Shown here: one piece after another, positions 36,018-45,858 of the stretch | Numbering within the stretch: position 1 is the stretch's first letter | How the letters are laid out: the number at the start of each line of letters is the position of its first letter | Source: Sulfurovum sp. | GTDB taxonomy: Bacteria; Campylobacterota; Campylobacteria; Campylobacterales; Sulfurovaceae | Reading direction: 5' to 3' | NCBI GenBank assembly: GCA_002733215.1 | Contig: NVUY01000002.1 | Span: 82,187 to 146,186 of the forward strand | Length of the DNA stretch: 64,000 nucleotides | Notes under the pieces: generated by a model | Seen by the model: the letters and a program-made list of their open reading frames with translations, nothing else | The model's database searches: none | What the model was told of the DNA's origin: nothing | Program-made: the position numbers and the translations under genes

Positions 36018-38771
36018 TTAGTCCATTACCACTTGTTCTTCAACATCTTTAAATGTCTCGATCACATCACCCGCTTTAATGTCATTGAAGTTTTCAAGCA
36101 TGATACCACACTCATAACCGTTTTTCACTTCTCTTGCATCTTCATTGAAACGCTTGAGTGAAGAAATACTGCTTTCATATACAACCACACCATCACGGAT
36201 AAGTCTTGCTTTTGAATTTCTTGTGATAGACCCGTCAGAAACTTTACAACCGGCGATCGTTCCGACTTTGCCGACAACAAATGTTTCACGTACTTCTGCC
36301 TGACCCGTTACCTCTTCAGAGATCACAGGAGACATCATACCGCCAAGAAGTGCTTTCACATCATCAAGAAGATCATAGATAATAGAGTATGAACGAATTT
36401 CGATACCCAACTCTTTGGATTTCTTCTTCACAGCTCCGGTTGGACGTACATTAAATCCAAGTACGACTGCATGTTCAGAGGCATCTGCAAGTGTAAGATC
36501 ACTCTCGGTCACCCCACCCACACCTTCATGAATAATGTTTACTTTTACTTCTTCATTTCTAAGTTTTTCCAAAGAGCCTTTGATCGCTTCAAGTGACCCT
36601 TGAACATCAGCTTTAATGATAATAGGAAGTGATTTGAGCTGCCCCTCTGCAATAAGTGCAGAAAGATCATCAAGCGTTGCTTTAGTACTTTTAGAAAGCA
36701 CTTTGGCTCTGTCATACTCAGCTCTTTTCTCTGCAAGTTCACGTACTTCTTTGTCTGTAGCCATTACGATAAGCGCTTCGCCTGCTCCCGGTACTTCATT
36801 AAGTCCGACAATGGCTGCCGGTGTACTTGGTCCGATCTCTTTGACTGTAGATCCGTCATCAAGCTTGATCGCCTTGATACGTCCGTATGTTTTACCCACA
36901 ATGACATTGTCACCCACTCTGAGTGTACCATTTTGTATGATTACATTTGCAACCGGTCCAAAACCTTTTTCAATGGATGCTTCAACCACAACAGCTTTTG
37001 CTTCTCTTTTTGAATTTGCTTTAAGTTCCATCACTTCGGCCTGAAGTAAAATAGTTTCAAGCAGATCGTCTATACCCATACCAGAGTGTGCCGATACAGG
37101 TATAAATTCATACTCTCCGCCCCAATCCGTTGCCATCACACCTATCTCTGAGAGCTGTGACTTGACATTATCAGGGTTCGCTGATTCTTTATCCATTTTG
37201 TTGATCGCAACAATAAGAGGTACACCTGCTGCTTTTGTGTGAGCGATCGCTTCTTTAGTTTGAGGCATCACACCGTCATCTGCTGCAACCACGATAATCA
37301 CAATATCGGTTGCTTGTGCACCACGGGCACGCATTGCAGTAAAGGCTTCGTGACCCGGAGTATCAACAAAGGTGATCTTCTTACCATTTTTCTCTACCTG
37401 ATAGGCACCTACGTGCTGTGTAATTCCACCTGCTTCTTTGTCTGCCACTTTTGCTAAACGTATTTTGTCAAGTAATGACGTCTTACCATGGTCAACATGA
37501 CCCATGATCGTAATAACCGGTGGTCTCTCTTCAAGATCTTCATCACTCTCTTCAGCAGCATCATACGCATCTGCATAATCCAGTTCATCAAGAGGATTCA
37601 CTGTACTTACTTCAACTTCAAACTCATCAGCCAAAATCTCAATCTCATCTTTGGAAAGGAAGTCATTTTTAGTCACCATCATACCCAGTGCAAAAAGAAC
37701 ACCAACCACTTCGCCGACTTTTCTATTCACTTTTTCAGCAAACTCGTAAACCCTTACATTCTCAGGGATCTCTACAGAAGTGACCGCATCTATATTCTCT
37801 TCTTTGGCATACTTTTTACGTTTACCACCACGCTTAAGTGAACGTCTTTGCTGAGGACGGAAGGGTTGTCTGCCTTTTGCAGGTCCGCCATTGGCTGCTT
37901 CCCTCTTTTTAGCTTCTTCTCTACGTTTTTGTTCCTGACGCATCATATCTTCATAAATGTTTTTATCAGAGAAGTCCAAAAGTACCACTTCTTCACCACC
38001 AAAACCACTATCTATATCTCCACTCATACTGTCATGGTTAAAGATATCTATTTTGGTACCGGCATCTCTGGCTTCTGCTATTTTCTTAGGTTTCTTTTTT
38101 GCAATATAAGGTGTCTGATCACCCATAGAGATCCTGGTCCCTGCTCTGACCGGCGCCGGTTTAGCTTTTCTTACGATCTTGATACCTGCACGTGAGAGCA
38201 GTCTTCTCTTAGGCTTGACTTCTTTATCTCCGGCGGCTTCACCTGTCACTTCAGGCTCTATTTTCTTAGAAACAACAGAAATACCTTTACGTTTTTTTAC
38301 TTCTTTGACAACAGGTTTTTCAATTACTTCTTCTGTTGGCGTTTCAACAGCTTCATCACTTGCAGATTCTTCAGTCTCAACCACTTCTTCAGCTACAGTC
38401 TCTTCAGTCACCACAGTTTCTTCAGTGAGCACAGCTTCTTCAGTGACCACAGCTTCCTCAGTGACCACAGCTTCCTCAGTCACTGTAGTTTCTTCGACAA
38501 CAGCAGTTTCAGGCTCTTGAGTCGAAACTTCTTCTTTGACTGCTTCTACTTTTTTCTTCACTACTGTGATCTTAGATTTACTGCCTGGTTTATTGAAGCC
38601 TTTTGGTAAGGTTCCGCTAATCGCAAAATCTACGAGAATTCCAGCATCTTTCATACTGATAGTACTGTTGGCTGCTTTTACATCAAACCCTAATTCTTTT
38701 GCTTTATCCAGCAATTCCCCGTTTGACAATCCCGCTTCATCTGCTATTTCTTGGATTTTAACTTTATCCAT
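36018..38771 (-). CDS. infB: translation initiation factor IF-2
   Basis: IF-2 places fMet-tRNA on the 30S subunit. The 917 residues have an IF2_N domain at 1-50, a long charged linker, and the GTPase core: G1 [16 protein letters not shown]2 region [11 protein letters not shown]3 DTPGHEAF, G4 NKMDK. Domains II-IV follow ([21 protein letters not shown] segment, [10 protein letters not shown]). The linker has five copies of the hexapeptide (V/L)TEE(A/T)V. ylxR and thrB lie upstream, rbfA-rimP downstream, the usual infB neighbourhood except that nusA is missing. Confidence 0.97.
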   Translation of the reverse strand: MDKVKIQEIADEAGLSNGELLDKAKELGFDVKAANSTISMKDAGILVDFAISGTLPKGFNKPGSKSKITVVKKKVEAVKEEVSTQEPETAVVEETTVTEEAVVTEEAVVTEEAVLTEETVVTEETVAEEVVETEESASDEAVETPTEEVIEKPVVKEVKKRKGISVVSKKIEPEVTGEAAGDKEVKPKRRLLSRAGIKIVRKAKPAPVRAGTRISMGDQTPYIAKKKPKKIAEARDAGTKIDIFNHDSMSGDIDSGFGGEEVVLLDFSDKNIYEDMMRQEQKRREEAKKREAANGGPAKGRQPFRPQQRRSLKRGGKRKKYAKEENIDAVTSVEIPENVRVYEFAEKVNRKVGEVVGVLFALGMMVTKNDFLSKDEIEILADEFEVEVSTVNPLDELDYADAYDAAEESDEDLEERPPVITIMGHVDHGKTSLLDKIRLAKVADKEAGGITQHVGAYQVEKNGKKITFVDTPGHEAFTAMRARGAQATDIVIIVVAADDGVMPQTKEAIAHTKAAGVPLIVAINKMDKESANPDNVKSQLSEIGVMATDWGGEYEFIPVSAHSGMGIDDLLETILLQAEVMELKANSKREAKAVVVEASIEKGFGPVANVIIQNGTLRVGDNVIVGKTYGRIKAIKLDDGSTVKEIGPSTPAAIVGLNEVPGAGEALIVMATDKEVRELAEKRAEYDRAKVLSKSTKATLDDLSALIAEGQLKSLPIIIKADVQGSLEAIKGSLEKLRNEEVKVNIIHEGVGGVTESDLTLADASEHAVVLGFNVRPTGAVKKKSKELGIEIRSYSIIYDLLDDVKALLGGMMSPVISEEVTGQAEVRETFVVGKVGTIAGCKVSDGSITRNSKARLIRDGVVVYESSISSLKRFNEDAREVKNGYECGIMLENFNDIKAGDVIETFKDVEEQVVMD
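38394..38483 (-). repeat. 18-base tandem repeat in infB
   Basis: Five near-identical 18-base units encode [30 protein letters not shown] in the linker of IF-2. The third-base pattern is almost the same between units, pointing to recent slippage expansion. Copy number is likely to vary between strains. Confidence 0.85.
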
Positions 38772-38810
38772 TCTTGATTAACTCCTTAATTTATAATGCA
38801 ACAAGTTACA

Positions 38811-39056
38811 TTAGTTGACTTCAATCGTCAACTTTTTCAATAACTCTCTGAACCGTTCTTCATCTTGTTTAAAACGTTTCGTTAAGCCCTTGATTTTTTT
38901 TTCATTTACACAACATACACGACAGAGGTAAAAACTTCGTCCTTTACCATCAAATGCTACGATATCTTTACCCTCTTGCTTTAACCTGATCAAAGTGTTT
39001 TGAGGATGTCGGCTTCGGCAAGCGATGCACATACGTATTGGCTGTGATTTTTTCAT
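38811..39056 (-). CDS. YlxR family RNA-binding protein
   Basis: A small basic protein of the YlxR/DUF448 family, often encoded next to nusA-infB. RMCIACRSRHPQNTLIRL near the N-terminus is the family signature (GR-type loop follows as GKGRSFYLCRVCC). I start at MKKSQPIRMC, which matches the family, although no clear ribosome site is seen; TATAAT lies only 4 bases upstream of this ATG. An ATG 10 codons earlier is the alternative. It lies 39 bases before infB. Confidence 0.75.
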   Translation of the reverse strand: MKKSQPIRMCIACRSRHPQNTLIRLKQEGKDIVAFDGKGRSFYLCRVCCVNEKKIKGLTKRFKQDEERFRELLKKLTIEVN

Positions 39057-39091
39057 GCGTATTATACCCAAAAATAGATTAAGCATACAGC

Positions 39092-39973
39092 TTAACTTTT
39101 GGTTGTTACTCCATAGTTGTCTAAAGTGAGTGTAAAAACCCTAAAATGAGGGAAACGTGTCTGTAATGCCTGTGCTATTTTGTCTGCATCTTTATCATAG
39201 GCAAGATTGAAAAATGTAGACCCTGAACCCGAAAGCGTAGACATGAGTGCCCCATGCTTGAGTGCCATTTTTTGAACATCAAAGAGTTCAGGGATCATTT
39301 TCATACGTCTTGCCTGATGCAGTTTATCTTTTGATGCTATACGTAAAAGATCCCATGATTCCGTCATAAACAACGCTGTCATATAAGAAGATCGGGAAAG
39401 AGAATAGACTGTTTCCTCTTTTCTGTACATCTTAGGCAGGATAGTACGGGATTTTGCAGTAGAAGTCGTACGATTTGGTACAACCACAACAGCACGTAAA
39501 TAGTCAGGCATACGTCTTTTTTTACTATAGACTCTATCCCCTTCTACACAGGCAACATTAAAGCCGCCCATCACTGCGGGGGTGATGTTATCAGGATGAT
39601 GCTCATAACGCAGTGCCTGATTAAGGATCTCTCTTTTATTAACCTTGGTACCTGCCGCTGTATACGCACCGCTCAATGCAGCAACGATCACCGCAGAGGA
39701 AGAGCCAAGTCCTCTGGAAATAGGAATGCGGTTATGAAATTCAAACCTGAAGTTATCTACTCTTCCTGTGAGTCTTTTATAATTCTCATTAAAGATACTC
39801 AAAAAAAGCGAGTTTTTCTTGATCCTGGGGTTATCTGCACCTTCACCATGCGTAGAAATACTTAAAAACTTTGAAGGTTTGATAATGATCTCATTTCTTA
39901 GATCTACCGCAAGTCCTAAAGTGTCAAATCCGGGTCCCAGGTTCGCTGAAGTGGCAGGTACGCTTACAAACAT
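39092..39973 (-). CDS. thrB: homoserine kinase
   Basis: ThrB phosphorylates homoserine in threonine synthesis. The GHMP-kinase protein of 293 residues begins [20 protein letters not shown], has the ATP-binding [17 protein letters not shown] motif, [13 protein letters not shown] and a C-terminal [13 protein letters not shown] motif. Full length. It lies between tsaB and ylxR with small gaps. Confidence 0.95.
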   Translation of the reverse strand: MFVSVPATSANLGPGFDTLGLAVDLRNEIIIKPSKFLSISTHGEGADNPRIKKNSLFLSIFNENYKRLTGRVDNFRFEFHNRIPISRGLGSSSAVIVAALSGAYTAAGTKVNKREILNQALRYEHHPDNITPAVMGGFNVACVEGDRVYSKKRRMPDYLRAVVVVPNRTTSTAKSRTILPKMYRKEETVYSLSRSSYMTALFMTESWDLLRIASKDKLHQARRMKMIPELFDVQKMALKHGALMSTLSGSGSTFFNLAYDKDADKIAQALQTRFPHFRVFTLTLDNYGVTTKS

Positions 39974-39988
39974 ATTTTACTTCTTCCG

Positions 39989-40495
39989 TTAAACAGCTGG
40001 TAATAGATACTCAGGTGTTGATTCTTCATCTAATTCAAGATCATGAATACTCTGAGGTAATGCAAAGTTTGCATCTACCGGCTGCTCATATTTTTTGGTA
40101 ATTATAGTCTCTTTTTCCTTGATAAAATAAAGATTCCCCACAGCTTTGATAGGTTGCCCCCCATTTAAAGTAAAACCACTACATCCGACACACTCGATCC
40201 CTCGTGCGATCTCGATCGTTTTAAGCATGATATAGGTGAGCTTTATGGCCATATAAGATCCTGGACCCCGCGTGTATATCATCCTTGAAATGTCATACTG
40301 CTCTAAAGTTTCAGAGATGTAAGGTAAAAGAATCTCGGAAGTTTTTAACTCAGAGGAGAAACTCTTGATGAGTCTGCCCTCTTCGTAAACCCCTATAAGC
40401 AGAGGGGAAGAGATGGAGAGGATCAAAAGTTCATATTTAGGCGAATGATCTGGCAAATGCTCTACTCTGCAACTCTTCAACTTCCACAAGATCAT
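39989..40495 (-). CDS. tsaB: TsaB-like protein of tRNA t6A modification
   Basis: TsaB pairs with TsaD for threonylcarbamoylation of tRNA A37. The protein reads LLILSISSPLLIGVYEEGRL, TSEILLPYISETLEQ and YTRGPGSYMAIKLTYIMLKTIE, which follow TsaB (the DTS and GPGSFTGLRIG regions), but it is only 168 residues or fewer, without the usual C-terminal half. Short TsaB forms are, to my knowledge, usual in Campylobacterota. The start is unclear: the ATG used here overlaps lpxC by 59 bases with no ribosome site, and a TTG at 40426, 11 bases after lpxC, would fit the family N-terminus better. Confidence 0.72.
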   Translation of the reverse strand: MILWKLKSCRVEHLPDHSPKYELLILSISSPLLIGVYEEGRLIKSFSSELKTSEILLPYISETLEQYDISRMIYTRGPGSYMAIKLTYIMLKTIEIARGIECVGCSGFTLNGGQPIKAVGNLYFIKEKETIITKKYEQPVDANFALPQSIHDLELDEESTPEYLLPAV

Positions 40496-41324
40496 AGCTT
40501 TGACTGTTAGCCAGTAGTTTTGTTGTCAAGAGATAATTCAAATGATGACTTCCGGCAAATGATTCATACTTGGCAAGTATATTATGTCCGGAGACCATCA
40601 TATCTCCCATGGCATCCAAAATTTTATGTCTTGCGAATTCATTGTCAAAACGTAAACCTTCAGGATTAAGTACTTTATGATCGTCAAGTCCTATGGCATT
40701 TTGAAGTGTTGCCCCAAGTGCAAGGTTTTGACTTTGCAAATACTGTATATCTTTTGCAAAGCCAAATGTTCTTGCTCTTGCGATCTCTTCAACAAAGTTC
40801 TTAGTACTGAAAGTAAAACTTTCTTTCTGATCCCCTATGACAGGGTGCTCAAATTTGATACGAAAATCAAACTCTGCTTTGTTGTGAGGCACTAAACGTA
40901 CAAATTTGTCGCCGTCTCTTACTTCAATAGATTCTTTCACAAAAATGATCTTCTTTGGAGCATCCTGCTCTTCTATCCCTGCTTCATCCAGTAAAAGACA
41001 AAAAGAGATAGCTGAACCGTCCATGATCGGCATTTCATTACCGTCTACGATGACACGCATATTATCTATACCATAGGCATAGACTGCTGAGAGGAAATGT
41101 TCGATCGTGGAGATAGAGCCTTTTTCACTGCCTATGACCGTAGCCATGCGCGTGTTGATGACAGAGTCGGGAGAAAGAGGGATGCTCATCGCCAGATCTT
41201 CACGATAGAACATAATACCTGCATCCACATCAAGCGGTTCAAGTCTTAACTTGATAGGTACGCCTTTATGCAGACCGATACCGATCACTTCAACGGGTTT
41301 TTTAAGGGTTCTTTGTCTCATCAC
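40437..41324 (-). CDS. lpxC: UDP-3-O-acyl-N-acetylglucosamine deacetylase
   Basis: LpxC is the zinc deacetylase that commits UDP-GlcNAc to lipid A. The 295-residue protein begins with QRTLKKPVEVIGIGLHKG and has STIEHFLSAVYAYGIDN with the first zinc His, MPIMDGSAISF, ARTFGF and DNEFARHKILDAMGD with the remaining zinc ligands (HKxxD), and SGHNILAKYESFAGSHHLN. Full length. Confidence 0.96.
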   Translation of the reverse strand: MMRQRTLKKPVEVIGIGLHKGVPIKLRLEPLDVDAGIMFYREDLAMSIPLSPDSVINTRMATVIGSEKGSISTIEHFLSAVYAYGIDNMRVIVDGNEMPIMDGSAISFCLLLDEAGIEEQDAPKKIIFVKESIEVRDGDKFVRLVPHNKAEFDFRIKFEHPVIGDQKESFTFSTKNFVEEIARARTFGFAKDIQYLQSQNLALGATLQNAIGLDDHKVLNPEGLRFDNEFARHKILDAMGDMMVSGHNILAKYESFAGSHHLNYLLTTKLLANSQSYDLVEVEELQSRAFARSFA

Positions 41325-41420
41325 TTTCTCCTTCCATTTATCATTTGTTTACAGTATTATAGTATAATTTTTCATTATTTCAAAGTATACACTTTCACCA
41401 TGCACTCTTTATGAATTATC

Positions 41421-42830
41421 TTACGCTTCACTCTCTGCTTTTTTTTCTAGCGGAGGACTAATGATATTGTCTGCTTCTTTAAACACATTGTCGATGAATT
41501 TCTTGATCCACTTTGCATCAAACCATTCAACAGGTCTCACCTCAATACCCTGGACCAGTATTCCAAAATGCAGATGGTCTCCCATAGCCAAACCTGACAT
41601 ACCAGTTTTGGCTATGGCTTGCCCTGCATTAACTTCCTCACCGTCATTTACCAATACTTGCGAACAGTGGCCGTAAAGACTGAAAAGTCCCAGTCCATGA
41701 TCGATCATAGGCATATTCCCATAAATACCATTATCACCGGTAAATACCACTGTACCTGCATTGGAGGTGATGATCGTTGCCATTTTGGTACTTGCCAGGT
41801 CATATCCGACATGGTATGACTCTGAGACCACATTGTCTTTTGTTTTATAATAGTAAAATCTATGGTCACCGTAGCTTGCTACTTTTGCACCGTTTTTAAG
41901 AGGATAGAATTTTTTTATTTTCCACGAATCCAAGATCTCATCAGAGACTTTTTTACTTAGATCATGGATCAACTCTTCATTTTTAAAACGCATGGTTTCG
42001 TTAATGGCTTTTAATTTTTCCAGTTTGTCATCAATTCCGGAATAGTCCGGATCACTGGATGCCAGATCTGTGATCTTTCCCTCAATGAATTTATCACTGG
42101 CCTTGATCTTTGATCTTTTATACCTTGGATTTTTATGATAAAAGGGGATCTCGGTCACACGTTTGTTCTTTGCCAGATCCGTAGCAATGATCTTTGCAGA
42201 AAAAGTATCTTCCGTAAAAGGCCAGGCGATCAGAGTGGCATAATATCCCTCTTTTTTATAAGGTTGCGGTTTAAACTTATTTCCATTGGCTTCCACATAG
42301 AGTTCATCCAGGTTTTCATCTTCAGCCTGAAAAACAACCAGTGCAGCTCCGCCTTGATTGATCATACGTGAGTTTGCCAGTATATTCACATTGGGACGTT
42401 TATAGTCAAGAGTGATATGAAGTGTTTTTTGCGCAGAGTTACCCTGCATCATATTCCAAAAACTGTTATCAGTCACTTTCACTTCCAGGGTAAAGCGTTT
42501 TGCTTTAGGATCTAACACTTTTCCTTTTGGATATTTCACGGATAAGGTTTGCTCTTTGGTCTGAGCCGGGAAAGATCCCTGCCCGACAATCACACTGTTA
42601 GCACCATCACTCAAAATAAGTTCATAGCTGCCTAAGCCTACATTGTCTGTCAATGTAACCATAAGCGGATCTTTACGATTCCAAAAAACATTGTCTGTCC
42701 CTTTGATCTGAGGCTTTTCTCTTTCAAACTCCGGAGCGGTATAAATATATCCTGCCCCTCCCAATACTGCCAACAACAGTAATACACTGAAGAACTTTCC
42801 TCCGCTTTTTTTAGCGCGTTTATTTTTCAT
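41421..42830 (-). CDS. M23 family peptidoglycan metalloendopeptidase
   Basis: This 469-residue protein has an N-terminal membrane anchor (about 12-30), two beta-rich domains (about 40-230), a helical stretch (about 255-300) and a LytM/M23 domain. Zinc ligands are His340 and Asp344 (SYHVGYD) and His421 in GDHLHFG (His419 general base). MIDHGLGLFSLYGHCS is also typical. Such enzymes cut peptide cross-links and shape the cell in Helicobacter and Campylobacter (Csd/Pgp families); which one this matches is not clear. It overlaps the DHH phosphoesterase gene by 11 bases. Confidence 0.88.
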   Translation of the reverse strand: MKNKRAKKSGGKFFSVLLLLAVLGGAGYIYTAPEFEREKPQIKGTDNVFWNRKDPLMVTLTDNVGLGSYELILSDGANSVIVGQGSFPAQTKEQTLSVKYPKGKVLDPKAKRFTLEVKVTDNSFWNMMQGNSAQKTLHITLDYKRPNVNILANSRMINQGGAALVVFQAEDENLDELYVEANGNKFKPQPYKKEGYYATLIAWPFTEDTFSAKIIATDLAKNKRVTEIPFYHKNPRYKRSKIKASDKFIEGKITDLASSDPDYSGIDDKLEKLKAINETMRFKNEELIHDLSKKVSDEILDSWKIKKFYPLKNGAKVASYGDHRFYYYKTKDNVVSESYHVGYDLASTKMATIITSNAGTVVFTGDNGIYGNMPMIDHGLGLFSLYGHCSQVLVNDGEEVNAGQAIAKTGMSGLAMGDHLHFGILVQGIEVRPVEWFDAKWIKKFIDNVFKEADNIISPPLEKKAESEA

Positions 42831-43794
42831 TTATCAATCCTAATTCTTCTATTTTTTCTAAAATTGTATCTATACTTTCTTGTAGTCCGCCTTGTATTTC
42901 CCCTCTAGGGAAAGTAAATCCTGCAGCCACCTTATGTCCACCGCCGCCAAAGGCAAGAGCTACTTTGGATACATCCACTTTTTTACTGCGCAGAGAGATA
43001 CGTATGCCCTGCTCCGATTCCATGGCAAACACTGCTACCTCCACTGTCACCAAAGACCTTGCATAATCTACGATACCTTCCATGTCCGGCACTGTGGCAC
43101 CTGCTGCCTCTATCTCTTCTTTTGTCAGCATCAGTGTTGCTATTTTCGCTTCCTGATGCAAAGACAAAGAGAGCAAAGCTTTTTCTAAAATACGCAGCGA
43201 AGCCAAAGAGCGCCTTTGGGTAAGGTGATACGCTATCTCATCGGGTGCAGCCCCTGCTTCGACCAGAGACTTGGCCACAGAAAAAACTTCTTCATTCACA
43301 GAAGTCGTTGTAAAGTATCTTGTATCAGAGAGTAGCGCCGTATAAAAACATGTCGCTGCATCTGCTTTTACAGGGTAAAGTGTTTTAAACAGTGCAAATG
43401 CCACTTGAGAAGCAGAAGCGTACTCTGCCACCACCGCATTGACACTTCCATAACGCGTATTGCTCTGATGGTGATCAATATTGATGATATCTCTCCCCTC
43501 TAACTCAAATCCCAGTCTGTCTATGCTCCCGCAATCACAGGAGATGATCAGACTCTCTGCATAATCCATATGATGTTTTATCTTCTTAAAGTTTGGAAGG
43601 AAATCAAGATGAAGAGGCAGTGAAGCTGAAGCGTTCACTACTTCTATTTTTTTACTTTTGTCTTGACTCAAAAGCGCATAAATGCCCAACGCTGTGCCCA
43701 GGGTATCTGCATCTGGATTAAGGTGGGAAAGTATGGTGATGGTCTCCGCGGAGTCTATCTTCTCTTTTACTTCTTCATAAGGCAGTTCCGACAT
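42820..43794 (-). CDS. DHH/DHHA1 phosphoesterase (NrnA-like)
   Basis: The 324-residue protein has LSHLNPDADTLGTALG and ISCDCGSIDRLGF with metal-binding Asp residues, the DHH motif in IINIDHHQSN, and the DHHA1 motif GGGGHKVAAGF at the C-terminus. NrnA-type enzymes cleave nanoRNA and pAp; related DHH proteins hydrolyse cyclic dinucleotides. The layout with both domains and no membrane part favours the NrnA group. It lies 2 bases after the nadC stop. Confidence 0.87.
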   Translation of the reverse strand: MSELPYEEVKEKIDSAETITILSHLNPDADTLGTALGIYALLSQDKSKKIEVVNASASLPLHLDFLPNFKKIKHHMDYAESLIISCDCGSIDRLGFELEGRDIINIDHHQSNTRYGSVNAVVAEYASASQVAFALFKTLYPVKADAATCFYTALLSDTRYFTTTSVNEEVFSVAKSLVEAGAAPDEIAYHLTQRRSLASLRILEKALLSLSLHQEAKIATLMLTKEEIEAAGATVPDMEGIVDYARSLVTVEVAVFAMESEQGIRISLRSKKVDVSKVALAFGGGGHKVAAGFTFPRGEIQGGLQESIDTILEKIEELGLINEK

Positions 43795-43796
43795 GA

Positions 43797-44618
43797 TTAT
43801 TTTACCTTCATGGATAAGTCTATCCAGTTCGCCTGATGGATCACAGAGCCAGAAGAGATGGCATCTACGCCTGTTCGAGCGATCTCCTCTATCGTGTCAA
43901 GCGTGACATTGCCACTGGCTTCCAGTAAAATATGCGGATATTTTTCATTTCTATATGCCACCACTTCTTTTGTCTTTTCTATGGACATGTTGTCACACAT
44001 TACGATGTCTGCACCTGCTTTCATCGCTTTTTTGGCCATATCAAGACTTCCACACTCTATCTCCACTTTTGAAGTGAACGGTATCTTTTGACGTACTTCC
44101 TTCATAAAAGCATCCAAGTCATCTATGGTCTGTAAATGTGTGTCTTTCAACATCAAACAGTCATCAAGCCCCATACGATGGTTTAACCCTCCGCCGCAAC
44201 GTACAGCATATTTTTCAAAGACACGAAGCAGTGGTCTGGTTTTTCTTGTATCGAGCAGCTTCACTCCCGTCTCTTTGATGGCATCAACATAATGAGAAGT
44301 TAAAGTAGCAATGGATGATGCATGTAAAGCGATATCCAAAATAGACCGCTCCAAAGAGAGGATGGTTTTTGAGTTTCCTGAGATAAAAAGAAGTTTTTCA
44401 CCCTGCTTAAAAGATTCACCGTCTTTCACTTTCCAGATCAGGGAAAGGTCATACATCTTCGCCAACACATCAATATATTCACGTCCGGCAAACACAGCGT
44501 TACTCTTGGCAATAATATAGGCACTTATCTCTTTGCTTTCAGAAATACGGGAGAAAAGATCCCCGCGTCCAATATCTTCCGCTACAAGCGCTTTTAAAAA
44601 TTCTTCTTTTAGCATCAT
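43797..44618 (-). CDS. nadC: nicotinate-nucleotide pyrophosphorylase (carboxylating)
   Basis: NadC makes nicotinate mononucleotide from quinolinate and PRPP. The 273-residue protein has EDIGRGDLFSRI, the substrate-binding DTRKTRPLLRVFEKYAVRCGGG and NHRMGLDDCLMLKDTH, then VEIECGSLDMAKKA and LEASGNVTLDTI. The Arg-Pro-Leu in DTRKTRP differs from the usual Thr-Pro-Gly but the catalytic residues are kept. It is downstream of nadA in the same direction, which supports NadC over the similar ModD. A second Met (44615) is also possible as start. Confidence 0.92.
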   Translation of the reverse strand: MMLKEEFLKALVAEDIGRGDLFSRISESKEISAYIIAKSNAVFAGREYIDVLAKMYDLSLIWKVKDGESFKQGEKLLFISGNSKTILSLERSILDIALHASSIATLTSHYVDAIKETGVKLLDTRKTRPLLRVFEKYAVRCGGGLNHRMGLDDCLMLKDTHLQTIDDLDAFMKEVRQKIPFTSKVEIECGSLDMAKKAMKAGADIVMCDNMSIEKTKEVVAYRNEKYPHILLEASGNVTLDTIEEIARTGVDAISSGSVIHQANWIDLSMKVK

Positions 44619-44675
44619 TTTTCCTCTTACTGTAGGTGGGGTATCAATGCCATTAAGTTAAGCACTTTTGGAGCA

Positions 44676-44749
44676 GCGACTTCAGTCGCTGACATGCGAC
44701 TGAAGTCGCATCCCCTTATCTCGTTCCCACGCACAGCGTGGGTAACGAG
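44676..44749. repeat. double hairpin repeat between nadA and nadC
   Basis: Two strong hairpins fill the gap: GCGACTTCAGTCGC and GCGACTGAAGTCGC as exact inverted repeats with a 6-base loop (44676-44709), then CTCGTTCCCACGC and GCGTGGGTAACGAG with a 3-base loop and one mismatch (44720-44749). The GCGAC-rich palindrome is REP-like. GTAGGTGGGG just upstream (44632) recalls the GTAGGG ends seen elsewhere. Confidence 0.82.
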
Positions 44750-44758
44750 AGTCAAAAT

Positions 44759-45766
44759 TTATGTTATCGCCAACATTCGCTCAAGTGCCAGGTTTGCATA
44801 CTTTACAGTATGCGGATCCACAACGATCTCATTGATCGGCCGACCATCTTCTATGGACTTTAACGTATTGTACAGGTCTTCCAAAGTGGTTTCATTCATC
44901 GTAGGACATTCTGGTTTTGTGGAAGAGAGTACATAAGTGTTCCCTTTTCTCATACGGTTGACCAGGTTATACTCTGTACCTATGGCTACTTTTTGTTCCG
45001 GATCAAGATCGTTCACATATTTGATGAGCTGTGAAGTAGAGCCTGAAAAATCTGCTGCATGTACGACAGAAGGGTCACATTCCGGGTGTACTGCTATTTT
45101 AATGTCTGGGTATTTGTTACGGTAAAACTCTATGTCATCCACGGTAAAAAGTTGGTGGACTGAACAAAAACCGTTGAAACAGATGATATCTGCTTCTTTC
45201 GGATCACACTCTTCCCCATCGACATCTACACCGATGACACAGGACTTCAGTCCCATTTGTATGGCAAAATTCTGTCCTAAACATCTATCTGGTACAAAGA
45301 GTATCTTCTTGCCCGTTTCTAGTCCTTTTTCTATGATCTTAAAGGCATTAGACGAGGTACAGACATACCCACCCATCTCTCCTACTTTTGCCTTCACGGA
45401 AGCATCGGAGTTGATGTAAGTAATAGGCAAAATGTCTTCTCTGGCAATCCCCCGTTCTACCATGTACTCTACAGACTCTTCAAAGTAAGAGCCATCCATC
45501 ATACGTGCCATAGCACAACAGGCTATCTTTGGCATTAGCACACGTTTATCGGGCTCAATGATTTTCACGGACTGTCCCATAAAACCAACACCACAAAAGA
45601 CTACCCACTCTCTAGCATCTGCTTGACATCTACGTGCCAACTCTAAAGAGTCTCCTGTAATATCTGCCATCTCAAATACTTCATCACGCTGGTAATAATG
45701 CGCAACAACCGTCACATCCAATTCTTTTTTAAGCCTGTTTATCTCAGCTTTATAATCAATACTCAT
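44759..45766 (-). CDS. nadA: quinolinate synthase
   Basis: NadA condenses iminoaspartate and dihydroxyacetone phosphate to quinolinate with a [4Fe-4S] cluster. The 335-residue protein has VVAHYYQRDEVFEMADITGDSLELA, a first cluster Cys in VVFCGVGFM, VHPECDPSVV, the last Cys in STKPECPTMNETTLEDL, and IIEKGLETGKKILFVPDRCLG. Full length. nadC follows across a REP-like gap; nadB is not in the window. Confidence 0.95.
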   Translation of the reverse strand: MSIDYKAEINRLKKELDVTVVAHYYQRDEVFEMADITGDSLELARRCQADAREWVVFCGVGFMGQSVKIIEPDKRVLMPKIACCAMARMMDGSYFEESVEYMVERGIAREDILPITYINSDASVKAKVGEMGGYVCTSSNAFKIIEKGLETGKKILFVPDRCLGQNFAIQMGLKSCVIGVDVDGEECDPKEADIICFNGFCSVHQLFTVDDIEFYRNKYPDIKIAVHPECDPSVVHAADFSGSTSQLIKYVNDLDPEQKVAIGTEYNLVNRMRKGNTYVLSSTKPECPTMNETTLEDLYNTLKSIEDGRPINEIVVDPHTVKYANLALERMLAIT

Positions 45767-45858
45767 GGTTATCCTTCTCTAATTGTGGCTATTTTAGCAA
45801 AATTCGGTTAAAATTGCACCTAACAAGACCTAGTCTAATTTAAAACTCTGGAATACAT

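Noticed and set aside
37488-38520. Long plus-strand frames opposite infB
   Set aside because: They are opposite-strand readings of the repetitive Glu/Val/Thr linker, without ribosome sites or recognisable domains.
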